NCBI GenBank assembly: GCA_963822145.1
Contig: CAWGGG010000001.1
Location: forward strand, 310,001 to 374,000
Reading direction: 5' to 3'
DNA length: 64,000 nucleotides
From: UBA5072 sp963822145
Lineage (GTDB): Bacteria > Bacteroidota > Bacteroidia > Bacteroidales > UBA10428
Position 1 is the first letter of the stretch. Each line of letters opens with the position of its first letter. Made by a program: the position numbers and the translations under genes. The notes beneath the pieces are model-generated. The model did no database searches. It saw nothing but the letters and a program-made list of their open reading frames with translations, and was not told where the DNA came from. Positions 17,961 to 27,362 of the stretch are shown in pieces.

Positions 17961-20927
17961 ATGAAATTAATTTCCGTACACTGTAGACGCATGTTGCTGC
18001 TTTTGGGCATAATTGCCGCATGCAACTTTGCTTACGGACAAATACCTGTTAAAGGCAGGGTTCTGTCTGCTGAAGACAACCAGGGGCTTGTCGGAGTAAA
18101 TGTTCTGATCAAGGGAACCAACCAGGGTGTGGTGACCGGATCAGACGGTTCCTACAGCATATCTGTCCGTTCGGGGGAAGATATATTGATTTTCAGCAGT
18201 ATAGGCTACAATACTGAGGAAGTAATGGTTGATAACAAAAGTACCATCGATGTCGTGATGATACCAAACATTACTTCGTTGGAATCGGTGGTGGTAATGG
18301 GTTATAGCACCCTTAGACGGGGAGAGATAACCAGTGCCGTCACCACTGTTTCATCCGATAAGCTATTCGATGTTACCGCCAATGATATTGGCACCATGCT
18401 CCAGGGGAAAGTCCCGGGCATACAGGTCATCAACAGCTCTGGTACCCCCGGTGCCACACCTGATATCCGGATCAGGGGTGTCTCATCTTTTTCGGCTCCT
18501 CAAGGACCATTGTACGTGGTAGATGGTATTATCGGAGGAAATTTTGATCCCAACGATGTTGAATCCATAACTGTAATGAAGGATGCAGGAGCAACTGCCT
18601 TGTATGGATCACAAGCCAATGGCGGAGTTATTGTGGTCACCACCAAAAAAGCCGTTTCAGATAACCCGCAGTTTGAGCTTAAAGCAGTTGTCGGCTTTAG
18701 GGTGGCTGATCACGGAAATGTAAACATGATGGACAGCAAAACGCTCTACAATTATCACCGGGAATACTTCCGGGATCCGGAACTGTTCGTGATCGATGAC
18801 AGGAAATTTCTTGCAGCCCGACCCCCATCGCTCCTTGAGGTGAACACTGACTGGCTGGATGAAACCTTTAATCCGGCACTGGTACAAAATTACTTTTTGT
18901 CCTCATCTGGGAAAGCCGGGAAATTAGCTTATTACATTGGAGGAAGTTATTATGCTGAAGAAGGGACCTTTATTAACACAAATTATAAACGCGCTAATTT
19001 ACGTGCCAATACGACTTACTCCTTTTCTGACCGCGTTACCCTGGTCAACAATATCAATCTAAGCGGTACAAAAACCCGTGGGGCCAACTATATGGATATC
19101 TATTATTCCTATACCAGCATGCCCTGGGACAATCCTTATGATGAGAATGGCAATCCCAGGAGCTTCAAGGAAGCCGAAGGGATCTGGTCAAAAGACAAGA
19201 TCAATCCCATCCAGTCAGCTGAAAACTCAGAACTAAGCACCACCGGATTTGGTCTCGACTATGATATTGACCTGAATGTTAAGCTCACCGGCTGGCTTTA
19301 TTTCGCCTCAACAAACCGCCTGAGCGCTTACAACTATTTGGATAAACAATATTATTCAGCTACTTGTGATAACCTGTCGTATTATGGTACCGGGTATGTC
19401 AGTTCAAGAAGCGATCTGAGTTATGGTGGAATCACCACCAATTTGCTAAAATTCAGCTTTCAGCGTTCCGGTCATACCATAAGCGGACTTGCCGGTTTTG
19501 AGGCTCAGGGTGAAAATGTTGACTACATCAGTGGTTCAGGAACCGGTATCCCCGAAGGAATGAGCGTACCATCAGTGGCATCCGGCCAGTATAGCATTGC
19601 AGGCGCTCCCAGTAAATCTGCCATGCAATCTATTATTTCTCAGGTAAACTATAATTACGGCAATAAGTATTTTTTATCGGGTTCCTACCGGGTGGATCAG
19701 TCTTCATCTTTTGCCTCAAACAACAGGACTGCTATGTTTCCAAGCATTTCTGGAGCCTGGAGCCTAACCAATGAGGCATTTATGCAGAAAATGAAATATA
19801 TCGATAACCTTCGGCTAAAGGTAAGCTGGGGGAAAACCGGCATGAAGGATATCGGCCCATATATGTACCTGGAACAATTCAGCTATACCACTCAATACGA
19901 TGGTGAAACAGCTGCAGTACCTTACCAGATGGCTAATCCTGATCTCACCTGGGAACAAACCACACAGTTTAATATAGGATTGGAACTTGGACTTTTCAAC
20001 CGCATCGCAGTTGATTTCAACATCTATGATAATGTTACCGATAATTTACTGGTATACCGCGATCTGCCTCCATCAGGAGGTTTCAGAAAACAATGGCAGA
20101 ATGTAGGCCAAGCAGAAAACCGTGGATTTGAAGTGGGCCTGACCTCTACCAATATCAGGACCACTAATTTCACCTGGACCATGGACTTCTCTATCGGCTA
20201 TAATAAGAACAGCCTGTCTGGCTTTGGCGGTGATACAATATACAACGCCAACAGTTATGGCATTGTACAGATCTATCACGATGGAGGAACCCTTTACTCC
20301 TGGTATGCAAAGGAATATTACGGTATTGATCCCGAAAATGGTTCAATGCTTTGGGTTGATGAGAACGGCAATCCTACGCATGATTATCAGGCAGCCAGGA
20401 AAATTGAATATGGGAGCCCGATACCTAAATTCCAGGGTGGATTCGGGACCGAATTGAAATATAAAGGGATATCGCTGAAGGCAAATTTCGCCTTCACTTC
20501 CGGCAATAAGATATACAACTATTTCCGACGTTATGTCGATCATGATTTGCAGGATGTGGGATTTAACGTAATGATGCCCCGTGATGACTGGAGTATATGG
20601 CAGCAGCCGGGTGACATCGCCAACCATCCGTTGCCTCAGAATGCAAGCAATTCCTACGATCCCTCCACCCGGTTCATTGAAGACGGCAGCTATCTGAAGA
20701 TCCGTAACATAACACTAACCTATGAACTGCCGGTAACCTGGCTGACCAATCTTAAACTTACTGGGCTCGCAGTTTCATTGAGTGCGGAAAATCCTTACAC
20801 CTTCACCAACTTCTGGGGCCAGGATCCGGAGGTCTCCATCGATCCTAACAACGGGCTGCCTGGTTATGCGGAATTCAAATATCCCAACAACAAACAATTT
20901 GTGGTTGGACTTCATGTACGGTTCTAA
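17961..20927 (+). CDS. SusC/RagA-family TonB-linked outer-membrane protein
   Basis: 988 residues. Signal peptide about 1-26 (ends FAYGQ), carboxypeptidase-regulatory-like domain about 29-105 (VKGRVLSAEDNQGLVGVNVLIKG), then a SusC-type plug at about 115-230 with PGIQVINSSGTPGATPDIRIRG and PLYVVDGI, then a long barrel ending VVGLHVRF. SusC proteins are the channel half of a pedal-bin importer with SusD for glycans, glycopeptides or peptides. The usual SusD partner follows 19 bp downstream. No glycoside hydrolase, sulfatase, HTCS or ECF sigma/anti-sigma gene is nearby, so the substrate cannot be inferred. Confidence 0.95.
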   Translation: MKLISVHCRRMLLLLGIIAACNFAYGQIPVKGRVLSAEDNQGLVGVNVLIKGTNQGVVTGSDGSYSISVRSGEDILIFSSIGYNTEEVMVDNKSTIDVVMIPNITSLESVVVMGYSTLRRGEITSAVTTVSSDKLFDVTANDIGTMLQGKVPGIQVINSSGTPGATPDIRIRGVSSFSAPQGPLYVVDGIIGGNFDPNDVESITVMKDAGATALYGSQANGGVIVVTTKKAVSDNPQFELKAVVGFRVADHGNVNMMDSKTLYNYHREYFRDPELFVIDDRKFLAARPPSLLEVNTDWLDETFNPALVQNYFLSSSGKAGKLAYYIGGSYYAEEGTFINTNYKRANLRANTTYSFSDRVTLVNNINLSGTKTRGANYMDIYYSYTSMPWDNPYDENGNPRSFKEAEGIWSKDKINPIQSAENSELSTTGFGLDYDIDLNVKLTGWLYFASTNRLSAYNYLDKQYYSATCDNLSYYGTGYVSSRSDLSYGGITTNLLKFSFQRSGHTISGLAGFEAQGENVDYISGSGTGIPEGMSVPSVASGQYSIAGAPSKSAMQSIISQVNYNYGNKYFLSGSYRVDQSSSFASNNRTAMFPSISGAWSLTNEAFMQKMKYIDNLRLKVSWGKTGMKDIGPYMYLEQFSYTTQYDGETAAVPYQMANPDLTWEQTTQFNIGLELGLFNRIAVDFNIYDNVTDNLLVYRDLPPSGGFRKQWQNVGQAENRGFEVGLTSTNIRTTNFTWTMDFSIGYNKNSLSGFGGDTIYNANSYGIVQIYHDGGTLYSWYAKEYYGIDPENGSMLWVDENGNPTHDYQAARKIEYGSPIPKFQGGFGTELKYKGISLKANFAFTSGNKIYNYFRRYVDHDLQDVGFNVMMPRDDWSIWQQPGDIANHPLPQNASNSYDPSTRFIEDGSYLKIRNITLTYELPVTWLTNLKLTGLAVSLSAENPYTFTNFWGQDPEVSIDPNNGLPGYAEFKYPNNKQFVVGLHVRF

Positions 20928-20946
20928 ACACAATAAATATCTGATT

Positions 20947-22488
20947 ATGAAAACAGCTTTAAAATATATCATGCTCCTGATGGGTTTCTTTTATCTGTCG
21001 GGTTGCGAACTCGATATCATTCCAAGTGATGCCCTTACCGGCGATCAGATCCAAAACACTTCTGACGGACTGATCAGTCTGGTTAACGGATGCTACGCTC
21101 AGTTTAAGGATTTCCCGGATGAAAGCTCCTCCAATAACTGGTACCTTCGTCAATATTACCATTTGAGCGATTTTGCGGGTGATGACATTGCCTGCGGATA
21201 TAAAACAGAGGATGACCTGATCAACAGTTTCAGGTACAAGGATCGTACATCCGAAAAATCAAACATCAACAGTTTCTGGGAGGTATCCTATAAGATCATT
21301 TACGGTGCCAATGTGGCCATCAAAATGGCCGATGAGAAAGGCAGCGATGAGATGACCAATCAGCTCAAGGGGGAATGTTACTTCCTGAGGGCTTTTGCGA
21401 CACATAACCTGGTTCGTTTGTTTGCCAAACCTTATGCTGGAACAAATGCTTCGGAACCTGGCGTGATATTGCGTGAATCGTCAACCGACGGCGCCCCCAA
21501 GGCCAGGGCATCACTGGGTGAAACCTACGACTATATTGTTTCGAGTCTGAAAACGGCCGCTGCCCTGATGAGCGAAAACACACCCGAAGGCAGAGATACG
21601 AAGGGTTATGCCACAAAATACGCTGCCTGGGCCATGCTATCAAGAGTATACCTCTATTTGGGTGAATATGATAACTGCATGACCTATGCGGATTCAATCA
21701 TCAATTCCGGATTCTATTCCCTTGAGCCGGCAGCATCGTACCCTGAATATTTTGCACAGGCCAGGAACAGTGCTGAAACCATCTGGTGCATCAACTTTAC
21801 CCAGATTGATGACAAAAAAGAAGCGTCAGTCGCTTCCATGATTTTTGACGGCCCAAGTTGCTGGGGTGAAGAAGGTGCCTCACCATCCCTGCTTGCAGAA
21901 ATGGGATTTGGAACCGACCTGATGGATGTTGATCAGCGGTGGTCCTATATTAATACAAACAATCCGGGTCTGAAAAATGGCGTGACCATCTATTATATCG
22001 GAAAGTATTCCGGACAGGATGATCTGGCAACACTCAGTTCACCTGTAATGTTCCGTTTGGCTGAAGTCTATCTGAATCGGGCAGAAGCACTTGCAAAATC
22101 CGGTGAAAATGCAGATGCGCTCCTGGACCTGAATGAAATAAGAACAAACAGAATGATCGTTCCTGAAGGTGGCGACCTGAATGACTATTTATATGATGCC
22201 GTCAGGGACGGTATCACCAGTGACAATATACTTGATTTCGTTCTGAAAGAAAGAAGGATTGAGCTGGCGTTTGAGGGACACCGCATTTTCGATATCCAGC
22301 GAAACGGAAAAGACCTTGTCAGAAATTACTGGGGATTTCATCTTTACGGTTATAATGGAATACCCACATCCAGTGAACCGGGTATGGACGAGGATGGAGC
22401 CGTCATACAGGCTGGCGATCACTCCATGATCTACCCGATACCTTCAGGCGAGATCAGCACCAACAAGCTATGTGTACCCAATAACTAA
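20947..22488 (+). CDS. SusD/RagB-family nutrient-binding lipoprotein
   Basis: 513 residues from the ATG at 20947; an upstream open frame overlaps susC and is rejected because the signal peptide starts here. The lipobox LSGC is at about residues 18-21, followed by ELDIIPSDALTGDQ, the typical SusD opening. Helical TPR-like scaffold segments (GECYFLRAFATHNLVRLF; YATKYAAWAMLSRVYLYLGEYDNCMTYAD) and the C-terminal RLAEVYLNRAEALAKSG plus LKERRIELAFEGHRIFDIQRN are diagnostic. It forms the lid of the SusC channel at the cell surface. Confidence 0.95.
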   Translation: MKTALKYIMLLMGFFYLSGCELDIIPSDALTGDQIQNTSDGLISLVNGCYAQFKDFPDESSSNNWYLRQYYHLSDFAGDDIACGYKTEDDLINSFRYKDRTSEKSNINSFWEVSYKIIYGANVAIKMADEKGSDEMTNQLKGECYFLRAFATHNLVRLFAKPYAGTNASEPGVILRESSTDGAPKARASLGETYDYIVSSLKTAAALMSENTPEGRDTKGYATKYAAWAMLSRVYLYLGEYDNCMTYADSIINSGFYSLEPAASYPEYFAQARNSAETIWCINFTQIDDKKEASVASMIFDGPSCWGEEGASPSLLAEMGFGTDLMDVDQRWSYINTNNPGLKNGVTIYYIGKYSGQDDLATLSSPVMFRLAEVYLNRAEALAKSGENADALLDLNEIRTNRMIVPEGGDLNDYLYDAVRDGITSDNILDFVLKERRIELAFEGHRIFDIQRNGKDLVRNYWGFHLYGYNGIPTSSEPGMDEDGAVIQAGDHSMIYPIPSGEISTNKLCVPNN

Positions 22489-22504
22489 TAAATCCTGACA
22501 CGTC

Positions 22505-23383
22505 ATGAAAAGAAATCTTAACAACATATTATATTTTGCAGCACTGATCATGTTAGCAATCATATCGTGCAGCAAGGAAGGTGAGTATAACCTTTCAGAA
22601 ACTGCTCCGCTTGATTTTAAAACATATTATAACGGACTCACTGTAACTTTTGTGAATGTGGCTGAGGAAGCTACAAACATATCATGGGATTTTGGAGACG
22701 AAACCCAGGAAATGTCTGGAGATTCAGTGGTGCATACCTACGCTGTGATTGGCAATTATGTAATTACCATGAATGGTACGGTTGGTGGTCAACCCTATAC
22801 CTTTCATACTGTGTTAAGGGTTGATAAAGCCTCTGTCGTTAGTCTGACCGATGATTCGTTCGACGACTGGGATGGAGTGACCTATCCTGATTTTCAGCTT
22901 GAAGGCAAAGATCATGTCATAGGAGGTAAAGTTGACTATGATGCCAATAACATATACATCTACCTGGAATATGACACCGTCGGCACAAATGGTCTTGCCG
23001 GACTCAACGACTGTATCACGGATTTATATATGGACGTGGACAACTCCGCAGCCACCGGATTCTCTTCAGCCATTGGCGCAGAAGTATTGTTCGAAGGCAA
23101 TGCACCAACGGAATGGTTGGATTTTTACAGTTTCACTGGTGCTTCGCAATCAGATTGGTCATGGGAATATTATACTCTGGATAATGCTATTTTCATGGGA
23201 CATAGCGAGGAATCAACAAATCTGGTTCGCATGGAATTTGCCCTGTCCAGGGAGGCTTTTGGCATTAACAGTGATGGCTTTGCATTCCAGCTCGTGCTGA
23301 ATTATTCTGACTGGTCAGGAGAAGCGGGTTCGCTGGCAAAAGACAATGAAACAAGAATTGTCATGCATATGGATAAGCAGTAA
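22505..23383 (+). CDS. Surface lipoprotein with PKD and CBM9/DOMON-like domains
   Basis: 292 residues. Signal peptide with lipobox (IISC) and then acidic linker SKEGEYNLSE. A PKD-type beta sandwich spans about 33-108 (LTVTFVNVAEEATNISWDFGDETQEMSGDSVVHTYAVIGNY). The rest (about 115-292) resembles a carbohydrate-binding family 9/DOMON-like sandwich, with IYIYLEYD, DCITDLYMDVDNSAATGF and RMEFALSREAFG. It follows SusD by 16 bp and probably acts as the third surface protein of the uptake system, binding the same ligand. The domain calls are by eye. Confidence 0.75.
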   Translation: MKRNLNNILYFAALIMLAIISCSKEGEYNLSETAPLDFKTYYNGLTVTFVNVAEEATNISWDFGDETQEMSGDSVVHTYAVIGNYVITMNGTVGGQPYTFHTVLRVDKASVVSLTDDSFDDWDGVTYPDFQLEGKDHVIGGKVDYDANNIYIYLEYDTVGTNGLAGLNDCITDLYMDVDNSAATGFSSAIGAEVLFEGNAPTEWLDFYSFTGASQSDWSWEYYTLDNAIFMGHSEESTNLVRMEFALSREAFGINSDGFAFQLVLNYSDWSGEAGSLAKDNETRIVMHMDKQ

Positions 23384-23435
23384 TGGTAATCGGTATTCAG
23401 TATTCGGCTGAAATCGTTGGAAAAGTTGAAGTGAA

Positions 23436-23499
23436 CTGCACGACTGCACGACTGCACGACTGCACGACCGCACGACCGCACGACTGCACGACTGCACAA
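23436..23499 (+). repeat. Octamer tandem array CTGCACGA x8
   Basis: Eight head-to-tail 8-bp units: CTGCACGA four times, CCGCACGA twice, CTGCACGA, then CTGCACAA. It lies in the 127-bp gap between the converging PKD/CBM9-like lipoprotein gene and the rhomboid gene. The complementary octamer TCGTGCAG recurs at 35697-35704. Confidence 0.95.
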
Positions 23500-23510
23500 C
23501 TCCTCTTATT

Positions 23511-24209
23511 TTACTGATAAGAAGCCTTTCTTTTTGATCTGTCAAAATACCTGTACAACAGAAGCCCGCCGAGAAAACCGCCGATATGGGCCCAGAATGC
23601 TATACCTGTAGCCTGGCTGGAAAGCATTAACGAGGTGGTACCGCTCAGCAATTGTCCCAGGAACCAGATCCCAATGTATATGATAGCCGGTATGGGCAGC
23701 AGGAACGGGATAATAAAGATTGGGATGAAGGAAATGATGGTACTTTTCGGAAACATAACCATATAGGCAGCCATGACTCCGGAAATAGCGCCCGAGGCAC
23801 CGATTGCCGGAACGGGTGAATTACGGTGCAGCACAAAATGGGTCAGGGAGGCTACCAGTCCACACAATATGTAAAACAGAAAATACCGGGCTTTCCCCAT
23901 CCGGTCTTCCACATTATCACCAAAAATGAAGAGGATCCACATATTGGCGATCAGATGTCCCCATCCTCCGTGCAAAAACATGTTTGAGAAAAACGGCCTG
24001 AAAACAGTAATTCTCAGATCATGTAAATTGTTCACCCCGGCAAGCCTTACCTTATCGGGTATCAGCCCATAGTTGAAAAGCATCCCTTCAGCCTGTTGGG
24101 CGTCCAAAATAAATACCTCCCAGAAAAAGACAATTACATTGGTAAGTATCAGCAATAAGGTAACAATGGGAAAACTGCGTGAGGGTATGGTATCGCGTAA
24201 TGGTATCAA
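23511..24209 (-). CDS. Rhomboid-family intramembrane serine protease
   Basis: 232 residues, six or so membrane segments. Rhomboids cleave transmembrane substrates within the bilayer using a Ser-His dyad. The Ser is in GASGAISG (S139) and the His in FWAHIGGFLGG (H208); the HGGWGHLIANM motif (80-90) of the family is also present, so the enzyme looks catalytically intact. Single gene with about 120 bp before the upstream desaturase stop. Substrates unknown. Confidence 0.92.
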   Translation of the reverse strand: MIPLRDTIPSRSFPIVTLLLILTNVIVFFWEVFILDAQQAEGMLFNYGLIPDKVRLAGVNNLHDLRITVFRPFFSNMFLHGGWGHLIANMWILFIFGDNVEDRMGKARYFLFYILCGLVASLTHFVLHRNSPVPAIGASGAISGVMAAYMVMFPKSTIISFIPIFIIPFLLPIPAIIYIGIWFLGQLLSGTTSLMLSSQATGIAFWAHIGGFLGGLLLYRYFDRSKRKASYQ

Positions 24210-24331
24210 AGCACAGTAAGGTTTTTACTTTTTCTGGTGGTAAATATAATAAAAACCCTTTGCAAAGACAGTTGTTGCATGAACTGTTCAGGAAAGCGCC
24301 AGGTAAAACCATCCCGGCAATTGCAGGAAAT

Positions 24332-25852
24332 TCATCGTATAACAAAGGTTTTCTTGTGACGGAGACAAATTTGTGAGGCAAGATCCCTGCTGGCCTTAAG
24401 CGCCATGGGTAATCCTCCTCCGGGAATTGACCAGTGGCTGCTGTAATAGAAACCCGACAACCCAGGCAGGACTTTGGCAACAGGCGATGTAGCCATAAGA
24501 TTGGTATCCGGGAACCATCCCTGTGCGCTCCCTCTCCAATTATTGGTGTATCGATGATAAGTGGCGGGCGTGGCAATATCCATGATTTCGATTGATTTTT
24601 TAATCCCCGGGAACTTCTCCTCCAGTCTGTCAACAATTTCTACGGCAAAATTGGTTTTCCGACGGTTATATTCATTGATGTCGTTTCTGCGAAGATCAAT
24701 CCAGTATTCACCTTTTTTGGTATACAGGCTCAGTGCAACAATGGTTTTGCCATCGGGTGCCAGGGTTGGATCGTAATGATAGATATGTGACTCGAGCCGC
24801 GAGTATACCGTTCCATCAGGAGATGTAACAGGAACATCCAAAGGAAACCTCAACAAATGCGGATATTCCCTGAACGTACGGTTAACTCCGAGAGAGATCA
24901 TGAATATAGAGGGATACAGCTGGAGTTTCTTAAGGGCCGCAAGAGACAGCAACTTTTCATTCACAAATTTTCCCTCAAGGGCTTCAAAAACTGTAAAATG
25001 CCAATCCGCAGCTGAAATGGTTATATCAGAATAAATAACACGGTTATTCCTTAGAAGAATCCCTTTGGCAATCCGGTCTTCAGTAATAATTTTCTTAACC
25101 TCATGATTATAATGTATCTTCCCACCCAGTGCAAAATATTTATCTTCAATTCTTTTGGCAAACCGTAAAGATCCTCCCAGCGGATAACCGATCCCTTTGC
25201 TGTCAAAAGAAGAGAGAGGCATTGTCATGATCAGAAGTTTGAATTCCTCGCCATCTAAAAGCATCTCAAAAGCCTCTTTCAGAAAAGGATTCTTTAATCC
25301 ACGGGCAAAGGAATAATTGGTCACGTTCTTCCATTTCTGAAATAAAAAAACAATAGGAAGGTAGGAAAACATGGACAACTTCTTGAGCCATGACCACCCT
25401 GTCGGTATGCTGTCAATCATAGGCGGCAATTCAAATTTCTGCATGGTACGTATGGACCTTACCAGGCTTTTTATCAACCTGGCATCCTCCGGGGCAAGAT
25501 CCAGTAAATAGGCTTCCAGTCGGTTTATATTCGTGAAGAGATGAAAAACCTTGTCGCCATATCGATCCCGATTCTGACTGAGTTCAATTTCAATTCTGAC
25601 ATCGTGATGAATAAATTGTACGGACTTCATGTCCACCAGCTCGCACCACAGCCGGTAAAAGGGACTGCTTTCGTTTGTCCCCATCAGCCAGTGAATACAA
25701 CCATCGAATGTGAAATCACCACGCTGCCAGCTGCAACACAATCCTCCCGGATGTGGTTGCTTTTCATATATCTCGGTTTCAAAGCCATTCATCTGCAGAT
25801 AGCATCCCAGTGACAAACCAGAGACTCCAGCACCAATGATATTTACCTTCAT
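24332..25852 (-). CDS. FAD-dependent phytoene-desaturase/CrtI-like oxidoreductase
   Basis: 506 residues. The N-terminal dinucleotide-binding motif GAGVSGLSLGCYLQ (7-20) and the following EIYEKQPHPGGLCCSW place it in the NAD(P)/FAD amine-oxidase/desaturase superfamily. Near the C-terminus, LSGFYYSSHWSIPGGGLPMALKASRDLA is the usual second FAD contact. No carotenoid genes (crtB, crtE, crtY) are nearby, so a carotenoid role is unproven; relatives also saturate retinol or sterol-like lipids. Single gene. Confidence 0.8.
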   Translation of the reverse strand: MKVNIIGAGVSGLSLGCYLQMNGFETEIYEKQPHPGGLCCSWQRGDFTFDGCIHWLMGTNESSPFYRLWCELVDMKSVQFIHHDVRIEIELSQNRDRYGDKVFHLFTNINRLEAYLLDLAPEDARLIKSLVRSIRTMQKFELPPMIDSIPTGWSWLKKLSMFSYLPIVFLFQKWKNVTNYSFARGLKNPFLKEAFEMLLDGEEFKLLIMTMPLSSFDSKGIGYPLGGSLRFAKRIEDKYFALGGKIHYNHEVKKIITEDRIAKGILLRNNRVIYSDITISAADWHFTVFEALEGKFVNEKLLSLAALKKLQLYPSIFMISLGVNRTFREYPHLLRFPLDVPVTSPDGTVYSRLESHIYHYDPTLAPDGKTIVALSLYTKKGEYWIDLRRNDINEYNRRKTNFAVEIVDRLEEKFPGIKKSIEIMDIATPATYHRYTNNWRGSAQGWFPDTNLMATSPVAKVLPGLSGFYYSSHWSIPGGGLPMALKASRDLASQICLRHKKTFVIR

Positions 25853-25918
25853 TTATATAATGTATAACAAAGCATCATAGAAACTCTCATAATGTGAATT
25901 CCGGAGTATAGGCTTGCG

Positions 25919-26080
25919 TTACTTCCTGTGAGTCTTTTTCTCACAGGGACAGGGTACCTGTCCCCGCCCCTTCGCGCCCTTGTAAGAAGAGGAACAACCA
26001 ACCTCAAAGGCCAGGATGGTCATCATCAGGAGAATGACCAGGAATCGAGAATCAAAAAGATGGCGGATCTTTGCTTTCAT
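25919..26080 (-). CDS. Tiny lipoprotein of unknown function
   Basis: 53 residues from the ATG at 26080 (MKAKIRHLF). A basic N-terminus, one hydrophobic segment and the likely lipobox FEVGC are followed by a short basic tail, SSSYKGAKGRGQVPCPCEKKTHRK, with a CPC pair. A longer frame starts at 26131 but lacks a signal-like start. A TACCTTTG -7 box lies upstream at 26130-26137. Small size keeps confidence modest. Confidence 0.55.
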   Translation of the reverse strand: MKAKIRHLFDSRFLVILLMMTILAFEVGCSSSYKGAKGRGQVPCPCEKKTHRK

Positions 26081-26129
26081 TTCATCTGCGATAGGTGCAA
26101 TGCTGCATAAATTTATATTTGAAGATAAC

Positions 26130-26137
26130 AAAGGTAG
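26130..26137 (-). promoter_or_regulatory. -7 promoter box before the tiny lipoprotein
   Basis: Minus-strand TACCTTTG is an exact TAnnTTTG match, identical to the str/S10 operon box, and would give a leader of about 43 nt. No clear -33 element at the right distance. Confidence 0.4.
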
Positions 26138-26146
26138 TAAAAACTT

Positions 26147-27055
26147 TCAGCTGCCTGGCATTTTTGTGCCCCTCACCTGGTTGTACTGACTGAAAACCAA
26201 CCCCGCAATCACTACCCCGATCCCGGCTATTTTCAGCCATCCAAACTGTTCATGGAGAATTAGAAATGACAACAATGCAGTAAAAACCGGGATCAGGTTG
26301 ACAAATACATTTGTCCTGGCCATCCCCAGGCGCTGGATGGAATAAACAAACAAAAGGAATGCGAAGGTAGAGGCAAAAACAGCCAGTTTTATAACAGGCC
26401 AGAGCATCTCCAGCGTATGATCCATCCTTACAAATCGTGATATTTCCGTGGTAAGAAAAAACGGGATAAAGTAAATCAATCCAAATGCGCTTTGGAAGGT
26501 AACTATGGTAAAAGTATTGTAATGCTCAGACAGCTTCCGAACATATACGGAATGCCCAACCGCCCCAAAAACTGCAAGCAGCATCAGCAGTACCCCGGTC
26601 AGAGAGTTGGAGTGGGCGCGGTCTTCGCCCAGTATTACCAGAACAACTCCTGCCATGGAAACAAAAAGACCTGCGTAATTGGTAAGGGTGAAGTGTTCCC
26701 TGAAAAGGTACCTGGCAGGTATGGGGGCCAATAGCGGGATCAGTGATATGATGATGGAGGCCAGTGTTGGTGAAATCAGGTTTACGCCATAACACTCCCC
26801 CATAAAATATAAGAAAGGCTCAAAAAAACCGAGGATAAAAAACCACGCCAGATGGATTCGCTGGATACGCTGCAATTTACCAGAAACGATTGAAAGGATG
26901 AAAAGCAGCGGAACTGCTAGGGCCAGTCGCAATACAATTACAGTAACCGGCGTGTAATACAGAAAAACCTGCTTGTACCAGATAAAGCTGAAACTCCAGA
27001 ATGCCATGGCCAGTATTACAGGCAGGTAAATCATCAGGGGATTCCGGATTTTCAT
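26147..27055 (-). CDS. EamA/DMT-family membrane transporter
   Basis: 302 residues from the ATG at 27055 (MKIRNPLMIYLPVILAMAFWSFSFIWYKQ); an upstream Met at 27103 is possible but would add 16 basic/polar residues. Two EamA halves with about ten membrane helices; AFWSFSFIWYKQ in helix 1 and the repeat LLSFLILHEQFGWLKIAGIGVVIAGLVFSQ in helices 9-10 are typical. Members export amino acids, purines or other metabolites; the substrate cannot be read. Divergent from rpoD. Confidence 0.85.
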   Translation of the reverse strand: MKIRNPLMIYLPVILAMAFWSFSFIWYKQVFLYYTPVTVIVLRLALAVPLLFILSIVSGKLQRIQRIHLAWFFILGFFEPFLYFMGECYGVNLISPTLASIIISLIPLLAPIPARYLFREHFTLTNYAGLFVSMAGVVLVILGEDRAHSNSLTGVLLMLLAVFGAVGHSVYVRKLSEHYNTFTIVTFQSAFGLIYFIPFFLTTEISRFVRMDHTLEMLWPVIKLAVFASTFAFLLFVYSIQRLGMARTNVFVNLIPVFTALLSFLILHEQFGWLKIAGIGVVIAGLVFSQYNQVRGTKMPGS

Positions 27056-27362
27056 GGCATATTTTTTGCGGTAATAATTGGATTTCAAAACAACCAATAT
27101 CAACCCTTAAATAAATTGACAATTGTCATACTCCAATATGAGTATCCAAATTTACACCGGAACCGGATCATCACAATAAGTCGGAATTAGATTAAATTAA
27201 ATTTTGAATTCCGGTAAAAAATGCTTATTTTCAAGCTGAAGATTGTACAAAAAAGTTCGGTTTTATGTTTTTTTATTGGATGAAATTGCAACAATATGGT
27301 GCATTTTTTGTTATTATTCATGGTCTAAACGTTACTTGTTGATAAAATAATATAAGGTAAAC
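27056..27362 (+). other. AT-rich intergenic region between EamA transporter and rpoD
   Basis: 307 bp without a gene. It holds two abutting palindromes (27117-27145, listed separately) and a weak rpoD promoter candidate: TTG at 27243-27245, 18-bp spacer, TATGTTTT at 27264-27271 (one mismatch to consensus), giving a leader of about 85 nt. Nothing else recognised. Confidence 0.5.
27117..27145. promoter_or_regulatory. Twin palindromes, possible operator
   Basis: TGACAATTGTCA (27117-27128) is a perfect 12-bp palindrome. It shares its last base with ATACTC-caatat-GAGTAT (27128-27145), a perfect 6-bp inverted repeat around a 6-bp spacer. The pair lies 62 bp upstream of the EamA transporter start and about 220 bp upstream of rpoD. 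Binding by a dimeric regulator is an inference. Confidence 0.4.

Noticed and set aside
23302..23545. 65- and 76-residue frames across the CTGCACGA array
   Set aside because: Translated tandem repeat with low-complexity RSCSRAVV runs; no start signal or similarity.
24332..25852. Carotenoid biosynthesis cluster
   Set aside because: Only a CrtI-like oxidoreductase is present; no phytoene synthase, GGPP synthase or cyclase gene lies nearby.
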